Below are positions 37,461-46,241 of a DNA stretch of 64,000 nucleotides, one piece after another (position 1 is the first letter of the stretch; every line of letters starts with the position of its first letter). The stretch is from JACKFB01 sp041389525 (GTDB lineage Bacteria > Myxococcota_A > UBA9042 > PHBI01 > JACKFB01): assembly GCA_041389525.1 (NCBI GenBank), contig JAWKRR010000037.1:1-64000 (forward strand), given 5' to 3'. The notes under the pieces were generated by a model. It had not been told where the DNA came from and did not search any database. It worked only from the letters and a program-made list of their open reading frames with translations. Made by a program: the position numbers and the translations under genes.

Positions 37461-38349
37461 GCGGCAGGGTCTTGTCGAACCGGATCCGCGTGCCCTTGTA
37501 GTCGTCGCCTGGGTAATCGAGGTGCGGACTGAGGTGCGTCGACCGGCTGTAGTCGCGGTCGGCGGGCACTGGCGCGAACTCCTCGCGGGCCCCGAACTCC
37601 TCGAAACTGAACCGCTTTCCCCACAGCGCCGACGCCTTCCCGTAGAAGGTCACCAGCTTCTCGAACTGCCCCAGAATGCGCTTCTGCGTGGGGTAACACG
37701 CCAGCATCCGGGCCTTACGCGCCGAGGCGTCCGCGCTCAGGCGCAGCTCATGGACAGGCGCGCGCCGCCACGGCTTGAAGCGCAGCGCCACCAAGATCAG
37801 CTCGTAAGCCGGCAGCTCGTAAATCGGGATGGCCTCGCCGCGCTCCGCCCCCAGCAGACGAGCCGCCCGCACCGCGGTCAGGTGCGCCAGGTCGTGCTCG
37901 GGCTGCCCGCCCTGCCACGCCAAGGTCCAGACCACGTCAGGCTGAAAATCCCGCGCCTCCGCCTCGACCTCACGCGCGATCGCCCCGAACCGCTCGGGCA
38001 CCGCGCCGCCGTACTCGCCGCGGCTCATCCGCGCCAGCAGGTCGTAGAGCGTGTATTCGGAGTGCCCCAAGCAGACCAGCCGCGACTCCGGGACGTCGAG
38101 CTCGGCCATGGCCTTCACCGACTCCACGTACCGCAACTGCGCGTAATCCAACGGCGCCATGTCGTCTTCGTGCGCCAGCCCGTCGCTGTTGGTGACCCAG
38201 ACCATGCGGATGTCGGGCCCCAGCTTCAGCAAGAGCCCCGCGTAAGGCAGCTCGTCGTCGTGGTGCGCCAAGACGATGAGGTGCTTACGGCCAGCCTCGA
38301 AGATCCCAGGCGGTATCGGCGCGATCTTTCGCAGCGACGGTACCACCAC
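37432..38349 (-). CDS. PIG-L (LmbE-type) N-acetylglucosaminyl deacetylase family protein
   Basis: 305 residues. The zinc motif LAHHDDE (variant of AHPDDE) is near residue 28 and the later HDLAHLTAV supplies the second His. The family removes N-acetyl groups from GlcNAc conjugates such as GlcNAc-inositol or chitobiose. The start is GTG at 38349, sharing bases with the TAG of the DegT gene; a GTG one codon on is possible. A longer frame upstream is only a shadow of the DegT gene. Last gene of the leftward catabolic operon. Confidence 0.85.
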   Translation of the reverse strand: MVVPSLRKIAPIPPGIFEAGRKHLIVLAHHDDELPYAGLLLKLGPDIRMVWVTNSDGLAHEDDMAPLDYAQLRYVESVKAMAELDVPESRLVCLGHSEYTLYDLLARMSRGEYGGAVPERFGAIAREVEAEARDFQPDVVWTLAWQGGQPEHDLAHLTAVRAARLLGAERGEAIPIYELPAYELILVALRFKPWRRAPVHELRLSADASARKARMLACYPTQKRILGQFEKLVTFYGKASALWGKRFSFEEFGAREEFAPVPADRDYSRSTHLSPHLDYPGDDYKGTRIRFDKTLPLIAAALLRE

Positions 38350-39605
38350 TACAAGAGGTCCGCGGCGTGCTGCTTCACCTTCGCGACGGCCTCGATGATG
38401 CGGTCCAGGTCCTCGCGCGACCCCATCAGGTAGGGGTAATGCATCCAGACCGCCTCGTGGTACGCGGCCTTCGAGGTGACCGGGAAGTTCAGCGCGTCTT
38501 TCGCCAGCGGCGACTTGATGCCGTCGCCGTAGCGCTCGCGGAGCTGCGGCCAGTGCCGCGTCTCGGCCCACATGAGCTGGTGCTCGTGCATCGGCACGTA
38601 GAACGCCCCGTCGAGGTCCACGCCCTCGGCCTCGAGCGCGGCCAAGAAGCGGTTGCGGTGCACGCCGGCGAACTGCTCCGCGTCGTAGCGCATCAGCAGC
38701 TGATAGGCGTGGCGCGTGGTCTGGCGCTCGTCGCGGGCCAGCGGCACCAGCCCGCCGATCTCGCGCAGCCGCGCGTCCAAATACTCAACCGACGCCTCAC
38801 GATGCGCCGTGTCGTCGGCGAGGCGGGCGAGCTGTGCTTCCAGGATCGCCGCCTGAAACTCGGTCATGCGCCCGTTGACGCCCAGCACGTTGCCCGGCGT
38901 CCCCTGGTACGCCTTCTCTTTGCGCCCGCAGTTCACGATCCAGTGGGCGCGCGAGTCCAGCGCCTCGCTCGAGGTGATGACGATGCCGCCCTCGCCCGCG
39001 GTCATGAGCTTGGAGACCTGAAACGAGAAGGACCCGAAGTCGCCCCAGGAGCCGAGCCCGCGACCGCGCCAGGCGCCGCCGTGGGCGTGGGCGCAGTCCT
39101 CGATGAGGAAGAGGCCGTGCTTTTCGGCGATGGCGGTCAGCCGGTCGAGGTCGGCGGCCTGCGAGCCCAGGTGAACGGTGATGATCCCCTTGGTGCGCGG
39201 GGTGATCGCGGCCTCGACCTGGTCGGGGTCCATGCAGTAGGTGCCAGGCAGCACGTCGACGAAGACGGGCACGGCGTTCTGGTGAATCGGTGCGACGCCG
39301 GTGGCGATCCAGGTGTAGGTCGGGACGATGACCTCGTCGCCGGCCTCGATGCCCAGGGCGATAAGCGCCACCTCCAGCGTCACGCTGCCGTTGGTCACGC
39401 AGACGCCCGACTTGGCGGAGTGGTGACGCGCGAAGCCGTCGGCGAAGCGCGCGGCGACCGGCGAGGGCTCGGGGAAGCCGCCCCACGCGCGGGACTCGAG
39501 GACGGCGAGCAGGCCTTGGCGCTCGCGCTCGTCGAAAGAGGGCCAGGGGCGCGCCAAGTCGGTCGCGGAGACGGGCGTGCCGCCGAGTAGAGCGAGCTTG
39601 CTCAC
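38349..39605 (-). CDS. DegT/DnrJ/EryC1/StrS-family aminotransferase
   Basis: 418-residue PLP enzyme of the sugar/aminocyclitol aminotransferase family. The PLP lysine is K199 in FQVSKLMTAGEGG, and other typical motifs are VPTYTWIAT and EDCAHAHGG. The closest-looking relatives are inosose and 3-keto-sugar aminotransferases. In this catabolic setting it could run in the deaminating direction. It overlaps the deacetylase gene and follows the glycosidase by 58 bp. Confidence 0.88.
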   Translation of the reverse strand: MSKLALLGGTPVSATDLARPWPSFDERERQGLLAVLESRAWGGFPEPSPVAARFADGFARHHSAKSGVCVTNGSVTLEVALIALGIEAGDEVIVPTYTWIATGVAPIHQNAVPVFVDVLPGTYCMDPDQVEAAITPRTKGIITVHLGSQAADLDRLTAIAEKHGLFLIEDCAHAHGGAWRGRGLGSWGDFGSFSFQVSKLMTAGEGGIVITSSEALDSRAHWIVNCGRKEKAYQGTPGNVLGVNGRMTEFQAAILEAQLARLADDTAHREASVEYLDARLREIGGLVPLARDERQTTRHAYQLLMRYDAEQFAGVHRNRFLAALEAEGVDLDGAFYVPMHEHQLMWAETRHWPQLRERYGDGIKSPLAKDALNFPVTSKAAYHEAVWMHYPYLMGSREDLDRIIEAVAKVKQHAADLL

Positions 39606-39663
39606 AGTGGTTTCCTGCGGGGATGTGGGGCTTTACGGGGCTTTGCGAGGCTACGGCTGCGGT

Positions 39664-40941
39664 CTAGATCAGCCCGCGCTCGATGAGGCGGTCGAGCACG
39701 AGTCGCGCCGTCCGCGCGTTGGGGACGAGCGGATTGGCGACCAGCGCCATATACGCCTTGTCGCGCGAGCGGTCCACGGCTGCTTGCACCGCGAGGCGCT
39801 CGTAGGCTTTGACGTGGCGCATCAGGCCGACGATCGACTCCTGCGGCGCGTCCTGGCTCACCGGCTCGACGCCGTGCCGCGAAATCCGGCAGGGGACCTC
39901 GACCACCGCGTCGTCGGGCATGCCTGCCACGGTGCCACGGCTCGTCGTATTGACGATGTGGACCGTGGGCTCAGCGCCCTGAAGCGCGCCGAGCAGGTCG
40001 ACGGCCAGCCGCGAGTACCAGGCGCCACCGCGCTTGCTGAGCAGCTCGGGCAGCGTGTCCTGAGCCTCGTCGCTGTAGAGCGCGAGCAGCTCCTCCTCGA
40101 TGGCCATGACCTCTTGGGCGCGCGTCTTCGGCGCCTTCTGAATCGCCGCCAGCATCTCGTCGGTCGCGTAGAAGTAGCGCACATACGACGACGGGATCAT
40201 CCCCAGCGCCTTCAAAAACCCAGCTGGATACTGGAGTTCCGGGATGTTCGCCGGGCCCGAGAGGCCCTCGCCCGACGCGTTCATCTGCTCGATCTTGTCG
40301 ATGAGTCCAGGCAGCACGTCGGCGCCGTCGACGATGACCTTCCGCAGCCAGCCCAGGTGGTTCAGCCCGATCCAGTCCAGGGTCACGTCCTCGCGCGGCC
40401 GGCCCAGCAGGTGCGCGACCTCCATGTGCATCTCGATCGGCACATTGCAGAGCCCGACGACCTTCTCGCGCCCGTGCTGGAGCAGCGCCTCCGTCACCAT
40501 GCCCGAGGGGTTTGTGAAGTTGAGCATCCAGGCGTCGGGGCAGCGCTTCTCCATCCGGTGGGCGATGTCCAGCACGGCCGGGATCGTCCGCAGGGCCTTC
40601 GCGAAGCCGCCAACTCCGGTCGTCTCCTGGCCGATCAGCCCGAAATCCAGGCCGGTCTTGATGTCCTCATGCCGGCCTTCCTGCCCGCCGACGCGGATCT
40701 GCACGACCACGAAGTTCGCCCCGTCCAGGGCCTCGTCCAGGGACTCGGTGGCCCGCACGTTGAAAGGCGCGCCGGCCTTCGCGGCCAGCCGTCGGCAAAA
40801 CCCGGAGACCGGCCCGAGGCGGTCGGGCCGCGGGTCTTGCAGCACCACCTCGGTGATGCCGGTGTGGGCGCCCTCGGCGGTGAGACCGCTAAGGATCTCG
40901 GGCGAGTACGTGCTGCCGCCGCCGATAATCGCGAGCTTCAT
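39664..40941 (-). CDS. Glycoside hydrolase family 4 (NAD+/metal-dependent glycosidase)
   Basis: 425 residues. The NAD-binding IGGGSTYSPEI is at the N-terminus. NFTNPSGMVTEALL and the metal-ligand Cys in GLCNVP follow, and HLGW supplies the metal His. GH4 enzymes cleave alpha- or beta-linked (often phosphorylated) glycosides by a redox mechanism using a 3-keto intermediate. ATG 40941 overlaps the kinase stop (ATGA). Fits a role in breaking the imported glycoside. Confidence 0.9.
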   Translation of the reverse strand: MKLAIIGGGSTYSPEILSGLTAEGAHTGITEVVLQDPRPDRLGPVSGFCRRLAAKAGAPFNVRATESLDEALDGANFVVVQIRVGGQEGRHEDIKTGLDFGLIGQETTGVGGFAKALRTIPAVLDIAHRMEKRCPDAWMLNFTNPSGMVTEALLQHGREKVVGLCNVPIEMHMEVAHLLGRPREDVTLDWIGLNHLGWLRKVIVDGADVLPGLIDKIEQMNASGEGLSGPANIPELQYPAGFLKALGMIPSSYVRYFYATDEMLAAIQKAPKTRAQEVMAIEEELLALYSDEAQDTLPELLSKRGGAWYSRLAVDLLGALQGAEPTVHIVNTTSRGTVAGMPDDAVVEVPCRISRHGVEPVSQDAPQESIVGLMRHVKAYERLAVQAAVDRSRDKAYMALVANPLVPNARTARLVLDRLIERGLI

Positions 40942-41960
40942 GGGGACTCCGGGGTGCCGCGTGGGGCGAGCGTGGCGGTCAGGCGGGCGGTGGCCTCAGC
41001 GGCCGGCCGCGCGGGCTGATGCGCGAGGTCGAGGGCGAGCAAGATAGCCCCGGCCAGCGGCGGGGTCTCCAAGACGACCGGCTCCGCCAGCGGGAAACGC
41101 GCCTGCACGGTGCTCAGCAGCGCGGCGCGCATCGCGTCGTGGGTGCCCAGCTGCAGCACCGAGCCGCCCAACACCAGCGGGAAGCGGTCGGTCGGCTCGA
41201 AGAGGCGCTCCGCGACGAGGCGCGCGGACAGCCCGAGATCGCGCCCGGCCACCTCGAGTAGCTCGATGGCGACGGCGTCTTCGGCGCAGGCTGCCTCAAA
41301 GACCAGGGGCGCCAGAAGCCCCGCCGGCGGGGCGGGCCGCGGCGCGTCGGCCAGGTGAGCGTCCACGAGGTCGTCGAGCCGCTCGAGGTGAAAGCGCTTC
41401 TTGAGCAACCCGCTCAGCAGCGTGGGCGCGCCCCGGCCGTCTTCGCCCCGAAACGCCGCGCGGACGACGTCGACGCCGAGGTCACCGGCGCCGGAGCCGT
41501 CGCCAAACTCGTAGCCCAGCCCGCCGATACGGGTCTGGCGGCCGTCCGGGGCCACGCCACAGCAGTTGCTGCCAGTCCCCGAGACCACGGCGACGCCGCA
41601 ACCCGACGCGCTGCCGGCACGCAGCACCAAGAAGGTGTCGTTGACGACCACGCGCCCCACGCCCGCGGGCAGCAGCGCGGCGAGCAGCGGCTCCAAGACC
41701 GCGGCGTCCTTGGGCCGATCCAAGCCCGCCAGCCCGAACGCGCAGGCGACGACGGTGATGCCGGCCTCCTCAGCGCGCGCGAAGAGCGTCCCCAGCACCT
41801 CCGCGTAGACGCCGCGCGCCGCAGCCGCCCCGATGCTCTGGTAGTTTCCAGGCCCGCTGCGCGCCCGCGCGACGACGCGCCCATCGAGGGTCGCCAGCGC
41901 CCCCGCGGTCTTCGTCCCACCAGCATCGAGCCCAATGACCCCGCGCGCCGCCGTCGTCAT
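40938..41960 (-). CDS. N-acetylglucosamine kinase-like (BadF/BadG-family ATPase)
   Basis: 340 residues of the ASKHA fold. GLDAGGTKT is the phosphate-1 loop, VSGTGSN the phosphate-2 loop, IGGLGYEFGDGSGA the family signature, and VLGGSVLQ the adenosine region. It should phosphorylate GlcNAc or a related amino sugar. The product would suit the NagB-like enzyme encoded 10 kb away after deacetylation. The start codon shares one base with the upstream stop (TGATG). Confidence 0.85.
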   Translation of the reverse strand: MTTAARGVIGLDAGGTKTAGALATLDGRVVARARSGPGNYQSIGAAAARGVYAEVLGTLFARAEEAGITVVACAFGLAGLDRPKDAAVLEPLLAALLPAGVGRVVVNDTFLVLRAGSASGCGVAVVSGTGSNCCGVAPDGRQTRIGGLGYEFGDGSGAGDLGVDVVRAAFRGEDGRGAPTLLSGLLKKRFHLERLDDLVDAHLADAPRPAPPAGLLAPLVFEAACAEDAVAIELLEVAGRDLGLSARLVAERLFEPTDRFPLVLGGSVLQLGTHDAMRAALLSTVQARFPLAEPVVLETPPLAGAILLALDLAHQPARPAAEATARLTATLAPRGTPESP

Positions 41961-42712
41961 CAGTCGAGCTTCGCGAGCATCTTCTTCGCGTAGTCTTTGG
42001 CGTCCTGGGTCTCCCACGACAGCACCGCCGGGCCCGTGCCCTTGTCGATGCAGTGGCGGTACGTGGCGCGCGCCAGCTCCTTGTGACCCAGGTCGGCCTG
42101 GATGCCCGCGAGCTCAAGCAGCACCTCGGCGTTGTCGGGCGCGAGCTTCGCGGACTGCTGCAGCAGCGTCAGCGCCTTGTCCTTGTCGCCCACGGAGATC
42201 GGCGGCCCAGGCAGCGCGCGATAGATGGCGCCCAGCACCATGTAGGCCTCCGCGCGCTTGGGGTTGTCCTTGATCATCCGCGCCAGCAGCGCCGTGATGG
42301 AGGGGGCCGCGCCGAGCGCCTTGGTGACGCCGCGCGCCTGCTCGGCCTGAAAGCGCGTCATCAACCACCAGAAGCGCCCCTCGTAGTCGGTCTTGCTCAT
42401 CGCGGTGATGCGCTTGGCGCACTCGACCCCGCGACCGGCCACCTTCGACTTCACCGAGGCGTCTTCAATGCGATGGGCCGCGTAGTACGAGGTCCGCGAG
42501 CACCAGATTTGGCGGTCTTTGTCGGTCGGGTACTTCTCGGCGAGCGCGGCCATGACCTCGGCGGCCTTCACGTGCTGCGGCAAGGCAGCGCGCCCCTTGT
42601 AAATCTCCATGGCGCCCGCGACCAATCGCGCCTTCTCGGCGTCCTCTTCAGCCCACGCGGGGCCGGCGAACGCCAACACGATGACTCCAACTGCGACTGC
42701 GAACTGCTTCAT
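41960..42712 (-). CDS. Secreted TPR-like protein heading the leftward operon
   Basis: 250 residues with a clear signal peptide (AVAVGVIVLAFAGPAWA, then AEED). The mature part is helical, with TPR-like pairs near the C-terminus (KALTLLQQSAKLAPDNAEVLLELAGIQADLG, split over two helices). Probably periplasmic. ATG 42712 follows GGGAGGG at 6 bases; a longer frame to 42940 has no such site. Function unknown; being first in the operon it may sense or bind substrate, or simply be linked. Confidence 0.7.
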   Translation of the reverse strand: MKQFAVAVGVIVLAFAGPAWAEEDAEKARLVAGAMEIYKGRAALPQHVKAAEVMAALAEKYPTDKDRQIWCSRTSYYAAHRIEDASVKSKVAGRGVECAKRITAMSKTDYEGRFWWLMTRFQAEQARGVTKALGAAPSITALLARMIKDNPKRAEAYMVLGAIYRALPGPPISVGDKDKALTLLQQSAKLAPDNAEVLLELAGIQADLGHKELARATYRHCIDKGTGPAVLSWETQDAKDYAKKMLAKLD

Positions 42713-42966
42713 CTTGGGCCCTCCCGAGCGCGCTTCTTCTATCAACCCCAACCCGACTCGCACAAGCTTGAGAATCGTGCGACGCCAACTACTTTGACCA
42801 CCCGGAACGCCCCCGCCGGGCGCTCGCAGGCGCGGTGGGGCCTCCGACGGCCCGTCGCGCGAGATATTCCGCCGGCACGCGGGCGGCTCTTGGTGGCGGT
42901 GGCGGCCCTCCGAGTGATATTGGAGTCGCCGCTCGGACACGGGTCAGCCGGGCGTGGAGGTCGCGA

Positions 42967-43974
42967 GTGAGCGGGCGAATTCGATGCGCCATCGCAGGGT
43001 ACGGCTACATCGCGAACGCGCACGCGAAGGCGATCGCCGCGTGCGACGACACCGAGCTCGTGTGCGTCATGGGGCGAGACCCCGCAAAACGGCAGGCGTT
43101 TGCTGAGCAGTACGGCGTGTCGACCACCGTCGGCAGCAGCGCGGAGCTCGCGGCGCTGGAGGGCATCGACGGGGTCGTGATCGCGCTGCCGAACAGCCTC
43201 CACGCGCCTGTATCCATTGAACAGATGGAGGCGGGCCGGCACGTGCTGGTCGAAAAGCCCATGGCCATGAACGCGGCGGAGGCTCGGCAGATGGCCGAGG
43301 TCGCCAAGGCGCGAGGGCGGCGCTTGCTGGTGGGGCATCAGTGGCGCTTCGACCGCGAGGCGCACTGGCTGCGCGAGCGGGTCGACAACGGCTCGCTGGG
43401 CGACATCGTCAAGACCAAGGGCTACGGCGTCCACGTGAACTGGGGCCCGGCCGGGTGGTTCGTCGACCCCGCGCTCGCGGGTGGTGGGGCGCTGGTGGAC
43501 ATGGGCGTCCACGCGATCGACACGGTGAGGTACCTGCTGGGCGACCCGAAGCCGGTGCGGGTGTATGCGCGCATCGGGACGCGCTACGGCGACTACGCGG
43601 TCGACGACATGGGTGTGCTGGTCATCGACTGGGAGGGCGGCGCGGTCTCGATCATCGAGAGCGGCTGGTGGAACCCGTGGATGGACGGGGCGGAGGCGTC
43701 GACGCAGCTCTTCGGGACGCGCGGCTACGGGCGCCTTTTCCCAACTGGCGTCACGCGAATCGAGGAGTGGAAGCCCAAGGCCGAGGCGGTGAAGTTCCCG
43801 CCGCGAGCGGACCACTGCGACCAGCACACCTACGACGGACAGGTCGCCGAGTGGGCGCGCGCCATCATCGAAGAACGCGAGCCCTCGCCGGGCCCCGCGC
43901 ACGGCCTGGCGGTCATGGAGATCTGCGACGCCGCCTACGCGTCCGCCCAGAGCGGGCAGGCCGTCACCTTATGA
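42967..43974 (+). CDS. Gfo/Idh/MocA-family oxidoreductase
   Basis: 335-residue NAD(P)-dependent sugar/inositol dehydrogenase. AGYGYIANAHAKA is the Rossmann loop, VEKPMAMN holds the catalytic-region Lys (EKP motif), and GGGALVDMGVHAID supplies the active-site Asp/His. It diverges from the TPR-kinase-glycosidase operon across 254 bp in which I see no clear promoter. The GTG 42967 start is one of several options; the Rossmann fold begins 6 residues later. It likely oxidises a sugar or cyclitol of the same pathway. Confidence 0.88.
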   Translation: MSGRIRCAIAGYGYIANAHAKAIAACDDTELVCVMGRDPAKRQAFAEQYGVSTTVGSSAELAALEGIDGVVIALPNSLHAPVSIEQMEAGRHVLVEKPMAMNAAEARQMAEVAKARGRRLLVGHQWRFDREAHWLRERVDNGSLGDIVKTKGYGVHVNWGPAGWFVDPALAGGGALVDMGVHAIDTVRYLLGDPKPVRVYARIGTRYGDYAVDDMGVLVIDWEGGAVSIIESGWWNPWMDGAEASTQLFGTRGYGRLFPTGVTRIEEWKPKAEAVKFPPRADHCDQHTYDGQVAEWARAIIEEREPSPGPAHGLAVMEICDAAYASAQSGQAVTL

Positions 43975-43999
43975 TGGCAGTGCGCCGAGGGGCCACGAG

Positions 44000-44632
44000 G
44001 TGAGCGCGCCGCCGCCAGTGTCGCCAGCGCCCGCCGGGGTGGTCGAGGGGCCCGCGTCGCCGGAGCCGGCCCTCGACTATCGAGGCCTAGCCATCCGCAT
44101 CGTGGTGGGCGTGCTCATCATGATGATCGGCCTGGGCACCATCGCGTTCGTGTTCCGCGACCCGCTGGAGCTGCTGAGCCGCCGCTTCGTGAACACCCTG
44201 GGAGGCCCCGGCGTGACCCTGGGCTTCTTCCTGCCCGACGCGTTCACGATCCCCGTCCCCAACGACGCGTTCTCGTTCTTCGCGCTGGTAGGCGGCATGC
44301 CCTTCTGGCAAATCGTCGCCTGGGCGACCGTCGGCAGCTGGGCCGGCGGCCACGTCTCCTTCGGCCTCGGCCGCGGCCTGGGCCACACCCGCCGCGTCGC
44401 CGATTTCCTGGCCCACCGCGGCGCCGAGGTCCACGGCCTGGTCCGCCGCTACGGCGTCTGGGCCCTCATCTTGGCGGCGCTGACGCCCATCCCGTACTCC
44501 ATCGGCTGCATGGCCGCGGGCGCGCTCCACATGCCCTACGCCCACTTCCTCGCCGTCTCCACCCTGCGCCTGCCGCGAATCGCCTTCTACCTGTGGCTCA
44601 TCCAGCTAGGCGTCGTCTCGGTCACGGGGTGA
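44000..44632 (+). CDS. VTT-domain (DedA-like) membrane protein
   Basis: 210 residues. An N-terminal Pro-rich cytoplasmic stretch is followed by a first TM (IVVGVLIMMIGLGTIAFVF), then a VTT/SNARE-associated core with GSWAGGHVSFGLGRGLG and LTPIPYSIGCMAAG. The family is linked to lipid scrambling or transport. GTG start 25 bases after the oxidoreductase gene. No specific substrate can be inferred. Confidence 0.75.
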   Translation: MSAPPPVSPAPAGVVEGPASPEPALDYRGLAIRIVVGVLIMMIGLGTIAFVFRDPLELLSRRFVNTLGGPGVTLGFFLPDAFTIPVPNDAFSFFALVGGMPFWQIVAWATVGSWAGGHVSFGLGRGLGHTRRVADFLAHRGAEVHGLVRRYGVWALILAALTPIPYSIGCMAAGALHMPYAHFLAVSTLRLPRIAFYLWLIQLGVVSVTG

Positions 44633-44676
44633 CGCGCCGGCATTGACCGTCCGATCCGAGCGTGCGATTCGGGGGT

Positions 44677-45651
44677 ATGGCCGACCCCCACGACAAGCTC
44701 TTCAAGGCCGTCTTCACCGAAACGCGGTATGCCATCGCGCACTTTCGGAAGTTCCTGGCGCCGCAGGTGGTGGGCCTGCTCGACCTCGACGCCGCCGAGC
44801 GGCAAGACGCCACCTTCATCGACCATGCGCTGCGCGAGCGGGAGGCCGACGTGCTCTACGCCGTGCCCTGGTCGCGCCCCGATGAACCGGCGGAGCCCGA
44901 CAAGCCGCCCGCGCTCCTCTACCTGCTCTTCGAACACCAGAGTACGGTCGATTCGATGATGCCGCGCCGCCTGCTGCGCTACATGGACCGCATCTGGGAC
45001 AGCTGGCTCGCTGCGAACAAGGGTGCGGCCCGGTTACCCGCGATCTTGCCGCTCGTGCTGTACCACGGAGCGCGAGAGTGGACCGCAGCTACAGGCTTCG
45101 GCGAGCTTCTCGACCTCCCGGAAGCGGCCCGGCCGCTGGTCGAGCCCTACGTGCCGATGTTCCAGATGATCCTTCAAGACATCCCGCGGATGCCCGACGC
45201 GTTGCTCGCGGGATCGACCTTCGATGCGGCGGCGCGGATGCTCTTCAAGCACGGACGCAGCCCCAACGTCATCGAGGTGTTCGGGGCCTCTCCTGAGCTC
45301 ATTGAGGCGCTCTCGACCAGCGACTTGCGCCAGCAGAGGCAGTTCATAGAATATGTGAGCGACACGAACGAGCATGTCGAACGAGACGCGTTGGTTGAGT
45401 TTGTGGCCAGGAACATCGGCCAAGAGGCGGCGGAGATGGGTTTGACGCTGTCGGATCGGTTGCGGGAAGAGGGCCGTGTTGAGGGCATCCGGCTGGTGCT
45501 CGTCAACCAGATCGCGCTCAAGTACGGCGCGCGGGGCGAGCAGGTCGAGCGGCGGGTGATGGAGGCCTCGGAGGCGCAGGTGCTCGCGTGGATCGGCAAG
45601 ATCCTCGACGCGCCGACGCTCGCTGAACTACTCGGCGAGGAGTCGCGCTAG
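44677..45651 (+). CDS. Rpn-family recombination-promoting nuclease/putative transposase
   Basis: 324 residues opening DPHDKLFKAVFT, the start of the Rpn/PF04754 family. DATFID and the LLYLLFEHQS strand form the PD-(D/E)XK nuclease core. The C-terminal region is helical and ends in EVERRVMEASEAQVLAWIG-type sequence seen in Rpn proteins. These are solo DNA nucleases spread by horizontal transfer; no terminal repeats or partner gene flank this copy. It ends in a 4-base tail-to-tail overlap with the MlaD-like gene. Confidence 0.85.
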   Translation: MADPHDKLFKAVFTETRYAIAHFRKFLAPQVVGLLDLDAAERQDATFIDHALREREADVLYAVPWSRPDEPAEPDKPPALLYLLFEHQSTVDSMMPRRLLRYMDRIWDSWLAANKGAARLPAILPLVLYHGAREWTAATGFGELLDLPEAARPLVEPYVPMFQMILQDIPRMPDALLAGSTFDAAARMLFKHGRSPNVIEVFGASPELIEALSTSDLRQQRQFIEYVSDTNEHVERDALVEFVARNIGQEAAEMGLTLSDRLREEGRVEGIRLVLVNQIALKYGARGEQVERRVMEASEAQVLAWIGKILDAPTLAELLGEESR

Positions 45652-46241
45652 CGCGGCAGGGATTCGCTGGCGTCCTTGAGGTTCTGGAGGATCCGCTGGA
45701 TGTGGGTCAGGGTCGCTCGCAGGCTGGGGTCGCCTGGGTGGCGGCCGTCGGTGAAGTCGGCGAGGCGCCGGGTGATGTGGCCGAGGTCAGCGAGCACGGT
45801 GTCCATGTCCATGGGCGCGGTGCCGTCGACCAAGGCGCCGGGGTCCAGTGGCTCTCCCGCGCCGCCGGGGGTGATGGCCAGGACGTTCTCGCCGAGCAGA
45901 CCGCTGCGGGCCACCGCGTAGGTGCTGCCGGTCGTGAGCAGCGGCCCGAAGCGCGCGCCGTCGAAGACCTCGGCGGTCGCCAGCACCCGAAAACCGACGC
46001 CGGGAAGCTCGGCGATCTTGAGCGCGCGCACCTCGCCCGCCTCGATTCCACTGATGAGGACGGGGCTGCCGGGGTGGAGACCGTGGGCTTCGGCCAGCAC
46101 CACCGTGAAGGGCAGCGCGCTCCCGCCGAGGCTCAGGCCCTTGCGCGGGACATAGTAGATCGAGAACAAGAGCGCCGCGGAGACGACCAGCCCGAGGGCC
46201 AGCCCCAGCCAGAAGTCGCGGCGGTGGGCGGGATTGCTCAT
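45648..46241 (-). CDS. MlaD/MCE-domain lipid-binding protein
   Basis: 197 residues. One N-terminal TM (FWLGLALGLVVSAALLFSIYYV) and an MCE domain follow (GSPVLISGIEAGEVRAL, then SGLLGENVLAITPG). The C-terminus has a short helical tail. It forms the periplasmic substrate-binding ring of an Mla-type phospholipid transporter. ATG overlaps the ATPase stop (ATGA). Confidence 0.88.
   Translation of the reverse strand: MSNPAHRRDFWLGLALGLVVSAALLFSIYYVPRKGLSLGGSALPFTVVLAEAHGLHPGSPVLISGIEAGEVRALKIAELPGVGFRVLATAEVFDGARFGPLLTTGSTYAVARSGLLGENVLAITPGGAGEPLDPGALVDGTAPMDMDTVLADLGHITRRLADFTDGRHPGDPSLRATLTHIQRILQNLKDASESLPR

Noticed and set aside
42713..42966. Defined promoters in the gap between the TPR and Gfo/Idh/MocA genes
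   Set aside because: Candidate hexamers have poor matches and wrong spacing; nothing reliable.
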